The translations under genes and the position numbers were made by a program. DNA of 64,000 nt from Bacteroidia bacterium (GTDB lineage: Bacteria; Bacteroidota; Bacteroidia; B-17B0; Aurantibacillaceae). Positions 1-8,971 of this stretch are shown here, one piece after another; positions within the stretch are counted from its first letter, which is position 1, and each line of letters opens with the position of its first letter. The notes beneath the pieces were generated by a model. The model was not told the origin of the DNA. It worked only from the letters and a program-made list of their open reading frames with translations, and did not search any database. The stretch is from the NCBI GenBank assembly GCA_026003255.1, contig BPGX01000001.1, positions 1 to 64,000 on the forward strand, written 5' to 3'.

Positions 1-941
1 GAAAAACAATGCGCGAACTCCGCGCCGCCGTTTCCCCCGCCGACGCGTGACAGGCTGGTACGCCATGCACTCTGCCTGCTCCAGTCGGGTGACGCGGGGG
101 CGCCTCAGTACCCAGGGGAGGTGGGCCGTGCAGGCCGTGGCGTTTCTCGGAACGGACGATCAGATGCGATCGCTTGCGGCGTTAATCGATCCCGCCATCC
201 CTGGCCCGGTGCAGCGGGAAATCCTGCGTTGCGGCCGCGCCGTTAGGGAGATCGCCCGCACAGCGTTAAATCGGTGGAGCAGTCTGACGCCGGCGCTTCG
301 CGATGAACTACTCCGTGTGGTGGCCTCCGACCCGGGTCTGCTGCGGGAACTCGTCGAGGCTATCGAAAAGGGCACCGTCCGTGCGGCAGAGATAGACGAC
401 CTGCATGAGCAACTGTTGCTCCGCAGTGCTCCGGGGCCGGTCGCGGCCCGCCTGCGGACGCTTCTGTCAGGGCCGCGGGAGGGGATTGGCCCGGACCTGG
501 TTTCGGCAATAGGACAACGTGGGAGTCCGCAGCGAGGCAGGCAGTTTGTTTCAAAAGCATTGCAGCTCGTGTCACACATGCCGGGGGGAGGGGCAGAGCG
601 TGGGGCCGGACCTCTCCGGTATCGTCGTGTGGGAACCCGCGCGGACGGTCGCTGAGATACTGGATCCGAACCGCCGTATCATGCCGAATTACGTGGCCTA
701 TATCGCGGTCACACGGGATGGACGCGTTTACACAGGCTTACTGCAGTCCGAGACGCCTGACGCCGTCGCACTGGCGCTCCAGGGGGGTGAGACTGTGGTG
801 CTCAGCCGCTCCGAGCTGGAACTGTTCCGCAGCACGGGGCGCTCCTTAATGCCGGACAACTTTCGCGACCTGCTCACCGTCGAGGACCTGCGCGATCTCG
901 TGACCTATCTGCGATCCGCCGGCCCTGCCGGTATGCCTTAG
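1..941 (+). pseudogene. C-terminal part of a PVC-type heme-binding (membrane-bound dehydrogenase-like) protein, frameshifted
   Basis: The 5' end lies outside the window. The last 140 residues (from about 546) read as a c-type cytochrome domain: a CSSCH heme motif after LFQKHC, then GQSVGPDLSGI, NYVAYIAVTRDGRVYTGLL and a terminal LTVEDLRDLVTYLRS. This is the usual ending of large planctomycete PVC-type heme-binding proteins, which carry HEAT-like repeats before the heme. Bases 130-545 encode a helical repeat-like stretch (AVAFLGTDDQMRSLAALIDP) in another frame. Removing one T from the TTT at 545-547 joins the two as GRQ-LFQKHC. The first 130 bases seem to need two more frame changes. It is either a decaying gene or a sequence with indel errors. 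The family is clear; the exact substrate is unknown. Confidence 0.7.
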
Positions 942-1077
942 ACCATACCTTCGAGAGTGTGTCAGGATTACGGCTGCCGGATCGTTAAAATGAACGGTGA
1001 CGGGCGATCGGGTTTAGATCTGATGTGCCTGCGCCGATAAAATGGCGAGCGGAGTCACCGAGAGCTTCGTGTTGCCT

Positions 1078-1436
1078 GGGGGCGAACTGGCATCGACCGG
1101 GCAGGCGAGGTGAGAGGTGGCGTGCCGGGGTTGGTCGGCAGGCCCCGTTAGAAAGCCGACCGTGGCAATAAGTGCCAATCCGACCTTTGCTCTGGCTGCC
1201 TAATTAACGGCGCAGCCCCTCGGCGGTTCCTTCGCCCGCGGGGAGCCGTTTGAGGCCGCTTAGCGGGCTGGCCGAGGCCGGCGTCCGGGGAGGCTTCGGC
1301 GAGATTTCACTCCGGACTGGTCCTTCTGGGACCCTGCCAGTCGGGGCCCGGGGGACGAGAAACAAAAGACTGGCTACGCACGTAGAAGCCCTCACCAAGC
1401 TGTCGCGGGACGCGGGTTCGATTCCCGCCGCCTCCA
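1078..1436 (+). ncRNA. ssrA: tmRNA (transfer-messenger RNA)
   Basis: The RNA rescues stalled ribosomes and adds a degradation tag to the unfinished protein. The 5' end GGGGGCG pairs with CGCCTCC at 1429-1435 (one G-U pair) to form the acceptor stem, and the discriminator is A1436. The 3' part has the typical AAGACTGGCTACGCACGTAG stretch and a T arm with GGGTTCGATTCCC. The tag frame starts at GCC 1174, just after AATAAGT, and ends at TAA 1201. It encodes ANPTFALAA, with the usual ALAA ending. CCA is not encoded (ACTT follows), so it must be added after transcription. Length is 359 nt, normal for a one-piece tmRNA. A strong terminator follows. Confidence 0.93.
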
Positions 1437-1470
1437 CTTGAGGAGAACATGCTCGTCGCCTCCATTCATG

Positions 1471-1505
1471 CCCCGAGACGTGCTAGTCTCGGGGTGTCTT
1501 TTTTT
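1471..1505 (+). terminator. Rho-independent terminator of tmRNA
   Basis: A perfect 9-bp stem (CCCCGAGAC / GTCTCGGGG) with loop GTGCTA is followed by TGTCTTTTTTT. It sits 35 bases after the tmRNA 3' end and points the same way. Confidence 0.9.
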
Positions 1506-1618
1506 GCGCTGCTGAGACGGAGGCTCTAGCAACACCTTCGTTTGTGCGAGTCGGGCCAGGGGTTCGGCCGCGGATTCCTCCAAAAGATCCGAGCTCAGGA
1601 GGAGCGTTCGGGCCACGT

Positions 1619-2374
1619 TTACGTCCCGCTGCGTCCTCCCGGAAATCGCGCCAGCCGAATGTTCCGGAAGTGCACTTCCATTCCTTTGTCGTGGATCTGA
1701 AAAGCGATACGCCCGCACCGAAAGCGGGGCTCGCGCACCTCGTCCAGGAACTCCGATGCGATCTTACCGTTGATGTAGAAGCGAAATTCGTACTCCCTGG
1801 CGACGATCCGTACCGAATTCCAGTCGTGAGCTCTGATATCGGCCAGCGTTAAGGCGTGGGGCAGCCGGGTGGAGGTTGTCCGTCCGTCCGAGTGGGATGA
1901 CCAGTCGCGTGCCTCGCGGGCAAGGAGGTTCACGACGCCCGTCGAAGTGGAAATCCCAGGCGCCGAGAATGTGAGGACCGATGCCGACGTGTCCAAGGTC
2001 TGCGTGATAGCCGATCAGGGGGCGTCGGCCCGTGGGGTCAGGGTGTGCGCGTATTTCGACGCCCGTGTTGCCGGGCCCCGGCAGCCTGTAGTCGAAAGTT
2101 AGCTCGAAAATCGGACAGCCTGGCGTCGTGCCAGACCAGATAGCAGAGGCCGTCCCGGGAACCTTTTCCCACCAGGAGCCCGTCGGTGACGGTCCAGTCC
2201 CCCCTTTCTGTCCGATGGCAGCACGGTCCATCCGGCCAGTGTTTTGCCGTCGAACAGGCTAACCGGTTCGCCTCGCTGCTGATCGGTCCGGGGCAAAGCC
2301 CGAGGCAGCCATCCCGGAGAAAAGGTGACGCAAATGGTCAACACTACGGTCAGGGTCCGAGCTGCGTAGCTCAC
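1619..2374 (-). pseudogene. DUF1080 (3-keto-disaccharide hydrolase-like) secreted protein, frameshifted
   Basis: The reading starts at GTG 2374, eight bases after AAGGAG, with a signal peptide (VSYAARTLTVVLTICV). It contains the DUF1080 opening SLFDGKTLAGWTV, then FELTFDYRLPGPGNTGVEIR, and closes with HDWNSVRIVAREYEFRFYIN and IAFQIHDKGMEVHFRNIRL. These pieces lie in different frames. Each change maps to a mononucleotide run: the G run near 2208-2213 needs one more G, the TTTT near 2106-2109 needs one less T, and the GGG near 1940 needs one less G. The family has a concanavalin-like fold and some members act on 3-keto-glycosides. The corrected product would be about 250 residues, normal for the family. 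Whether the damage is real or a sequencing artefact cannot be told here. Confidence 0.75.
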
Positions 2375-2647
2375 GGGAAGCTCCTTGTCGCCCTCCTGAT
2401 GCCCGGGCACCTTTGTTCTATTGTCGCCGCATGACCCTGCTGAGGCGACCCGCCGGTAGTGAGTGCGCGAAAGTAACGTAACTGGACATACGCTGTTGGT
2501 GGGCACTGTTCGTGTTGCCGCAATTCAGAGTACCGGAAGAATCTTGTCGGAAGGGGAGGCGGGGCTAATCAGCTTACGGGCCTGGCTCGGACCGGGGGCC
2601 CGCCGATTTGCCCAAGGGGGATGTGTGCGGGATGTACGGGCTTCGCG

Positions 2648-4122
2648 TCAAGCCGCCCGCCTTTCGGGTCCTGATTTGTGTCCCCTATCGAGGTTCTCAT
2701 CGTGAAGAGAGCTATTCGGCGCGGCGCAACCCGTCGGGGGGCGAAGCGTCGAGAGGCGGGTAAGTCGGTTGAGGACGACTTCGAGACCTGTCGCAACGAC
2801 AAGGACCTGGAAGGGTTCCACGGGAATGCGAAATCGGATTGAGGCAATAGTAAAGGTATGAAAAAGGCAGATCGCGGCGTACGACGCGAGCGCAGGTGTT
2901 AGCCTCGGGAGCAGATCTCGACCCGCCCAGAGGCCCCACAGAGTCAACCCGATGAATGCGATGTGAAAGACTCGATACGCGAGCACGTGTGTCCGGGGGT
3001 TGGTGTCGTCAAACACGAGGAAATAGCGGAGCCGTCTCAGGCACAGGCGGGCGTACCGCGCCGGATCGTCCCTGATGTAGCCGATGGCTTTCTTGAGCAG
3101 GAGTTTGCACCTTTCCGGTTCGGGGAGCCTTCCCAGCTCGGCCTTATCCCGTGGGGAAAGGACCAGGTCGTCGATGTATTGCGTTTCGTGCCGAGCCTGC
3201 CAGGTTCGTTCTACGAGCTCCGTCAACCCCCCCGTGTGGGTGGCAACGAGCCCCTCAGCGTAGGCACGGGGAACCTTATCCGTTCCGTACGACCGCGGGT
3301 GATTCCCTTGCCAGAATGCGTAGCCGAAAGTGCTCTTAACGGGCACGAGTTCCCCGTGTACGGCGTAGTTGCGCACGATCCACGGCGCAACGATACCGGC
3401 GGCCGACAAGATGCCGAGGCTCACGATGCTGATTGCGGCGGCTGTTCCCTTTTGCCTTGCGAGCTGCCATGCGAGCCACGCAGCGGACACGAGGAACACG
3501 AGGCCCAGAATCGGGTCAGTGAGGATCATGATGCCTCCGACAAGCCCCCATACTGCTGTTCGTCCCAGGTTGGAAAGGGGCGTGTGTGGGGGGCACTTTC
3601 TGGCCCTGGCCGCGAGCAGAACGACGGCGGGGCAGAGAATTGTGAGTAGCGTGACGGGTTGTACGTGGGTGGGGGAATAAACGAACAGCGGGGTGAACGA
3701 CTGTTGCCAGCGCGGCGAGCCATCCGATCCCGGGCCGCCGGGGCACGAGCTCCCAGGCGAGCATAGCCACGATCGCGGGCAAGAGGCTGGCGATTACCGC
3801 CTGCGCCATTTGCAGCCAGAATACGGCAGCGGCGCTTCGAATTCCGAAGCACCAGAAGAAAACCGTGACGATAAGGGGGGTAAACAGGCGCCTGGCTCGA
3901 GGTGGGCCCTTCGGCACCGAGGAAGCGTATACTGAACCCTTTGCCGGCAAGCAGGTTCGCGGCTATTTCACCGTATTCGTAGGTCACATGCTCCAGCAGG
4001 TAGCTGCGCGCAGTAAGGACGAAGCCCACGCGGGCAATCAACGCGACCGCGCAGATAACTCCCAGCCAGAAGTATGGCGGACGTGGTTCAGAATGGATTG
4101 TGTTTCTGTCAGTAACCCCCAT
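2648..4122 (-). pseudogene. GT39/ArnT-like membrane glycosyltransferase, frameshifted
   Basis: The N-terminal part from ATG 4122 has a membrane segment (YFWLGVICAVALIARVGFVL), then YEYGEIAANLLAGKGFS and TSSQAPVYP. This is the first-loop pattern of PMT/ArnT-type glycosyltransferases that use lipid-linked sugars. The middle (PLIVTVFFWCFGIRSAAAVFW onward) and the 293-residue C-terminal part (multiple membrane helices, GIVAPWIVRNYAVHGELVPV, FGYAFWQGNHP) lie in other frames. Adding one C to the C6 run opposite 3875-3880 and removing one C from the run opposite 3695-3698 joins all three. The corrected protein would be about 490 residues. The sugar donor and target are unknown. It stands alone, downstream of nothing obvious. 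Confidence 0.7.
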
Positions 4123-4344
4123 GCCGCTTCCTGGTTCGGGTCGGGTATCGTCCAGTGAGAAGTGCTAAGAAATCCGCACGTTGCCGACAACGGCGAATCC
4201 AGCGATTCGGACGCGCGCAAACGGCGGCCGAGCAACCGGGACTCGTACCTGCCATTCGAGTGCAGAGTGCGTTCTGGCGCGTCGGAAGCCGGATATGCGA
4301 GAGCCTCCGCAACCCGATGTGGAGGGGGGATCAAGTTGGCTTGT

Positions 4345-4860
4345 TCACAGAGCGGCCCCGCCGCATGACGGCTGTGGGAGCCCGCCAGACTGTGCCCTTC
4401 GATTGCCTGTGGGGGCGCACCTCTTTCGCCTGGTCCTGGGGTGGTGGCACGGCGGCGTCCCGGCCGCGAGTCCGGCGTGCGAGAACAAGGCAACAGGCCA
4501 GGAGGGCGAGCAGAGACGGCTCTGCCGGGCAAACAAGCCGAAACAGTACGCACGGCTACTGGAACCGTCTCGCCGGTAGCGGGACCGTGGGTGCCCGGTA
4601 GAGCGCGTCTGCGATCAGCACGAGGGCGATTGTTAGAAGCCCGCCAATACCGAGAAGCTGTGGCAGGAAGGTGCGGCTCCGTTCCAACTCGATGCGACGA
4701 AGAAGAATTGCTGGGGCAGTGCGAGCAGAAACCAGAAGCCGTGCAGCGCTACCAGCGCTTGCAGCGGGTGCGCGATGCAAGCTTCGGATACGACAAGGAA
4801 TGACACCTCTTGACAGCCGCGGTACTGCCGGTAAAATTTGGCTGGTAGAGTAGGCATTCT
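4345..4860 (-). pseudogene. Remnant of a small membrane protein, low certainty
   Basis: Three minus-strand frames each hold a hydrophobic stretch of the type expected for a membrane segment: LQALVALHGFWFLLALPQQF (about 4700-4760), LLGIGGLLTIALVLIADALY (about 4580-4650) and LLALLACCLVLARR (about 4470-4510). No single frame links them. The simplest reading is one frameshifted gene for a protein with three or more membrane helices. I do not recognise a family. It lies between two other frameshifted genes and overlaps the promoter of the DUF1559 gene. Confidence 0.3.
4810..4837 (+). promoter_or_regulatory. Sigma-70-type promoter for the first DUF1559 cassette
   Basis: TTGACA at 4810-4815, a 16-base spacer and TAAAAT at 4832-4837. 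The same CCTCTTGACAGCC sequence precedes the second DUF1559 gene (13,860), which supports function. It leaves a 5' leader of roughly 195 bases before ATG 5041. Confidence 0.6.
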
Positions 4861-4908
4861 TTCGAAGAGCGTTATCTTGGTGGTCATCTGGCAGGTTCGT
4901 TTCGGTAG

Positions 4909-4920
4909 AGAAAGGAGGTG
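4909..4920 (+). promoter_or_regulatory. Conserved leader box AGAAAGGAGGTG, copy 1
   Basis: This 12-base sequence lies in the 5' leader, 121 bases before ATG 5041, and is repeated exactly at 13,975 in the leader of the paralogous gene. It matches an ideal Shine-Dalgarno sequence but no good start codon follows. A separate GGAGGT close to ATG 5041 serves the gene itself. Its role is unknown. Confidence 0.45.
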
Positions 4921-5040
4921 CATCTGATCGAAGATTGCTAGTTTGGTAACGTCTGGTTGTGGGGTCATTGGGATTGGTTGTATGTGGGCACGAGCGGACA
5001 GCCGTGCCGAAAGGTTATTTGGGTCTTGGGAGGTTAAGAC

Positions 5041-6118
5041 ATGTCGCACGCACGACGTGTGTCCGGATTCACGCTTATCGAGCTTCTTGTCGTCATTGCG
5101 ATTATTGCCGTTTTGATTGCCCTTCTGCTGCCTGCTGTTCAGATGGCCCGCGAGGCGGCTCGCCGCGCGCAGTGCCAGAACAATCTCAAGCAGATCGGGC
5201 TCGCTCTTCACAATTATCACCAGACGCATGGCATGTTCCCACCCGATGGGATGCGTGTCTATCGGAATAACAACGACCGCTGGAACACCAATCCCGCACG
5301 TGAGCAGCAGTGGAGCATGAAGGTGTTCCTGTTGCCTTACCTCGACCGGGCGGATATCTACAACGCTGCGAACCTGGACCTGCCGGCCTACGGTGTGCCC
5401 CCGGGAAGCGGCAGCTGGGGGGCGCGACGCCAATGCCACGTTGCGGGCCGCTCGGATCGAGACGTACATCTGTCCGTCGGACTACCACTTTCCGCATTCG
5501 AACCCCTACGCCGCCCCGCAGAATTATGCTCCGAACCACGGTACAGAGCGTGCCTACAACGGCTGGCGGACGAACGGGATTGTGTACGAGCCGGGCTGGG
5601 ACTGGGCGTACAACAAGCCTATTGGTCTGCGTGACATCGTGGACGGGACGTCGTTTACGGCCGCGTTTTCCGAGTGGATCCGCGGCGGCATGATGGGCGC
5701 CCGCACGGCCCAGTTCGGCGACGACCTGGCAGTGACGTGGAGCGCTCCATCGGTGACGTCGTTCCCGAACTACCTTACGGCCCAGCGTGAGGGCGATAAG
5801 TGGCACGAGAAGGTGTGCGACGAGTCGACCCGTTACCAGTGGGACTTCAAGGGCGAGGTGTGGTACCTGCACAACAACGGCCGCGGGACAGGCATCGGCT
5901 TTTCCAAGCGGCCGAATCACAAGAGCTGCAACGCCAACAACTGGAGTGCGGGGACGCACCTGATGGCGTCGAGCAGCCTTCATCCCGGCGGCGTAAATGT
6001 CCTGTTCTGTGACGGTCGGGTGCGGTTCATTTCGGAAGACATTGATCAGAACGTTTGCTTCGCAATCGGTACGCGCGACGGCCGCGAACCGATCAGCGAG
6101 ACTGATCTGTCGTTCTAA
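5041..6118 (+). pseudogene. DUF1559 pilin-like protein, one-base frameshift
   Basis: ATG 5041 follows GGGAGGTTAAGAC. Residues 8-33 form the type IV pilin/pseudopilin N-terminus ([20 protein letters not shown]), cut before F by prepilin peptidase. Then comes the DUF1559 body with [14 protein letters not shown], and the C-terminal [16 protein letters not shown] motif that defines the planctomycete family. The frame breaks at the six-G run near 5418-5423. Five Gs would restore [11 protein letters not shown], matching the intact paralogue at 14,156. The corrected product would be about 358 residues. A small lipoprotein gene follows at 6204. Such proteins are thought to form surface or secretion-related fibres, but their role is unproven. 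Confidence 0.85.
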
Positions 6119-6203
6119 GGCGTAGACCGGCACGGGTGGCGACTCTGCGACGGGTCGCCACCCGTCTGTTTTCCCGGGTTAACTACATCGGAAGGAGGAA
6201 CAC

Positions 6204-6467
6204 ATGGAGATGTCGAAGCTACAAAGGTGCGTTCTCGGTGTTGTGGTGGGCGCGGCGAGCATGTGGCTGTGGGGATGCGGTGGGGGCCAGACGAGGGAGG
6301 CAAGTCCGGAGGAGGCCCAGAAAGCGGCCGAGCAGTCCATGCTGGAAGGTGGCATGCCCGAAGAGATCATTCGCGGCGAGATGCCACAGGATCCGAGTGT
6401 GTTGGAGGAAATCTCCCCGGGATCCACGGGGACCAGCGATTATCCGAGCGGCAATACGCCGTACTAA
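6204..6467 (+). CDS. Small lipoprotein following DUF1559
   Basis: 87 residues, with ATG 6204 after AAGGAGG. A hydrophobic signal (LGVVVGAASMWLWGC) ends in a lipobox-like LWGC, so the cysteine is probably lipidated, and GGG follows. The mature part is short, acidic and rich in Pro, Glu and Ser, with SPEEAQKAAEQSM near the start and a YPSGNTPY tail. The protein at 15,346 shares this plan (SPEEAANQSM) and also follows a DUF1559 gene. The pair therefore looks like a duplicated two-gene unit: pilin-like protein plus lipoprotein. Function is unknown. Confidence 0.75.
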   Translation: MEMSKLQRCVLGVVVGAASMWLWGCGGGQTREASPEEAQKAAEQSMLEGGMPEEIIRGEMPQDPSVLEEISPGSTGTSDYPSGNTPY

Positions 6468-6928
6468 GGCCTGCGTGAGAACTGCTGGTTGCGCCGGTTT
6501 CGCCTGTTGAAGCCTCAGTGCCCCCCGCGGAACTGGCAACTGCACGCGCTTACAACCCCGGGGCCGGGTCTGTGTCCGGGAGTACCGGGCCAGGCAAGGC
6601 CCTGGGCTTTTTGAGCCGACGCTTCTTGAGCAAGTTTCCCCTGGCTAGGGAGGGGGCAACTATCCGGGGGCTGGCGGGGAAGGCGGCAACCCCGATCAGC
6701 AGTAAGATAAGGCACGGCCCGACTCCGGGGGCACGCTGCTCTTTGGACCCGCAACGCGCGCGACATTGGCCGGGCGGGTTCTGCGCGAGCTGGTGCTAGT
6801 GGGGCCGTCTGTGGGGAATTATTGACGGTTCTCGTTCGCGCTGCGCCGAGTTAGAATGTAATCGCGTGCTGGCGGGAGTCAGTGTCGATACACATCACAG
6901 GGGATTCGCCCGGCTTGAGGGTGCGTTG

Positions 6929-8475
6929 ATGAAGAAAAGGATTCGCTGTGGCAGGTGTGGGGGCGTTTAACGATCCCGGAGCCGGTCAGTGCGGGTCGTG
7001 TGGCGCGGTGTTCCGCCGCGTGGTAGGCCGGAGTATGGGGGCAGCGCCTGGGTCGGGCGTGCGGGCGGGCGATGCGAGCGCATCGACCGGCAACGCTCCG
7101 TTCTCAAGCTCGCTAGACGCCTTGTTCGACAGGCCCGGCGGGCAGCCACCTGGCCCCGCCGACGTAAGTACCACCAGTCGAGAGCCGCATCGATCTTCAG
7201 GAACGCCGGACGCGGTAGCCGGTGGCTCCGCTGGTGGGGCGGGGGGAGAACATCCCGGGTAGTCTTGTTGGCGAGGGGGGGACTCCGAGTTCCTTCGGCT
7301 CCTGATGCTGGCGTACCTGGCGGGGCCACGGGGCGTGTTCTACCGAAGGGCAGCTCTGCACCGGGGCGGCCAGCGAGGCCGGGAGAGGCTACAGGGATCC
7401 CGGGGATTCCCTCGGGGCGTGCCTCTTTCGGGTGCATCGATACCGCCCGGGATGCCGCGTATGGGCACAGGCGGACCACCTGTCGGTGTTCCGCCTGTCG
7501 GTGGTCCGGCGTGGTCGCCACGATCTTCGGGAGGCGCTGCCTCAGGACCGGGGACACAGGGCACGCACCCGGCCTCGCGACAAAGTGCGGGAGCGGGCGC
7601 CGCAAGGAGACGTACGAATTCCCTGGGCATCCGGACGGCCTCGGGGGGCTACCCCCGGTGGGGCCTTCGGCCGTTCGGTGGCCGCGAATGTGACGGGGCC
7701 TACTGAGCCGAGCGTATTTGGGGGCCAACCTGCACTTCAGTCAACGGCTCCGGTGCCGCCATCTCCGTCGTATGAGGGGGGTTCCTTCGGCCTCGATACG
7801 TCAAATGCTGCAACTGGAGCGGTTGGGGCCGCTGCTGCTTCGAGCTCCATCAGTTTGCCGCGGGTGCCCTCTGTGAGCGAACCCGAACCCGTAACGCCTC
7901 GCAGGCGGCGGGGGCAGTGGACGAAGCGGTTAGACCCCGAGGGAACGGCTGCCACGATAGCCTGTGCGGTGGCAGGGAGTCTCGTGGTGGCATTTCTATG
8001 CGCCGTCTATGGCGCGATCGCAGCGTACGTCGGGTACGATCTCGTTTACGTCGGCGCCATGGTAGTCGGTGGGGTTGCTGGGGCTTTCGCGCGTGGGATA
8101 TACACAGGTATGAGGCAGAACGGGCCGCACGGCCCGCTGCCGATCATACCTGGGGCAGCCCTCGCGTTGGTTTTCGCAGTTGTGGGCATCCTGTCGAAGT
8201 ATGCGGGCATGGCGTACGTGTTTTCGAACTCGTTGACCGTCGCGGAGTTTGCCAAAGAGGAGGACGCGCCGGTCGAATTAGCGCGAGTGTTCTTCAGAAG
8301 CGTGCCCATGGTCGTGAGGATGCGCATCTTAATGGAGGGGAGCGAAATAGAAACCATCCGTTTCGGAGGACGGACAATAGCCAGTGGCGGCAAGGCGTTC
8401 GGACTCGAGATGGCCCTGTTGGCCGGGGCCCTCTATCTGGGCCTCGCGGCAGGCCCCGAGGATGACGACGACTGA
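6929..8475 (+). pseudogene. Zinc-ribbon, Gly/Pro-rich linker and membrane-domain protein, frameshifted
   Basis: ATG 6929 gives MKKRIRCGRCG, then FNDPGAGQCGSCGAVF in another frame: two CxxC pairs of a zinc ribbon, joined if one G is removed from the G5 run near 6957-6961. A long stretch rich in Pro, Gly, Ala and Ser follows, moving among all three frames (VPSAPDAGVPGGATG, GGPPVGVPPVGGPAW, VFGGQPALQSTAPVPP). The C-terminal 190 residues are intact and hold three or four membrane helices (ATIACAVAGSLVVAFLCAVY, LVYVGAMVVGGVAGAFARG, ALALVFAVVGILSKYAGMAY, LEMALLAGALYLGL) and end in EDDDD. Zinc-ribbon plus membrane proteins of this kind are common planctomycete hypotheticals. No function can be given. 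Confidence 0.55.
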
Positions 8476-8505
8476 CCTCCGTTACATTTCAACCTCTGTA
8501 TGGTG

Positions 8506-8621
8506 TATGGTCCGTCGGCTCCCAGCCGGGTAATACGAGGTTGGGACCCCCCGGGGGGGGTAAACCCCCCGGGACCCCTGTCGAGCGGCCGCTGGCGGCC
8601 CCATATGGTCCGCCGGCTCCC
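8506..8621 (+). repeat. Single copy of the chained-hairpin repeat
   Basis: It begins TATGGTCCGTCGGCTCCCAGCC, continues GGGTAATACGAGGTTGGGACC, then a CCCCCCGGGGGG-type palindrome, a GGCGGCC-type hairpin and a partial second TATGGTCCGCCGGC. It is the same modular element as at 24.8, 36.8 and 46.7 kb, and sits between two plus-strand genes. Confidence 0.8.
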
Positions 8622-8900
8622 TGTCCATGTCCTGTTCGCCCGCATCGCGGTCTCGCGTGTACGCGATCGGGCGGATTCTTTTTGCCCCCCCGGGGCATCT
8701 TTCGGGGCGGCGGCCCAGAAGGCGCGAACCCCCGCGCTACGCGCGCGGAGGGGGCCTGCGTAGCAAATTCCGCCTGGGCCGCAGGGATGCGTCTGCTATG
8801 CCTCCTCGTCCGAAAACGACATTTCGCGGTGGGGTTGCTGGTGCATGAGCGGTCCACAGTGTCGCCAGAGGACTCGCGAATTGTTAGAATCGAGTAAGTG

Positions 8901-8928
8901 ACGTGAGGCTAATTGTCCTGCCTCACGT
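8901..8928 (+). promoter_or_regulatory. Inverted repeat upstream of the TPR gene
   Basis: ACGTGAGGC and GCCTCACGT form a perfect 9-bp inverted repeat around TAATTGTCCT, 43 bases before ATG 8972. A TAGAAT hexamer lies just upstream at 8885-8890. It could be an operator or an RNA hairpin in the leader. There is no T run, so it is not a terminator. Confidence 0.4.
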
Positions 8929-8971
8929 GCGCTTCAGAGGATGCGAGGATTTCGCTGGCTGAGGAGCCATC

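Noticed and set aside
1037-1043. TAAAAT as -10 of the tmRNA promoter
   Set aside because: No -35 at a suitable distance and the RNA starts 35 bases further on; not strong enough to list.
4181-4579. Plus-strand frames between 4.15 and 4.8 kb
   Set aside because: Arg-rich, no homology signal; they are antisense to hydrophobic minus-strand pieces.
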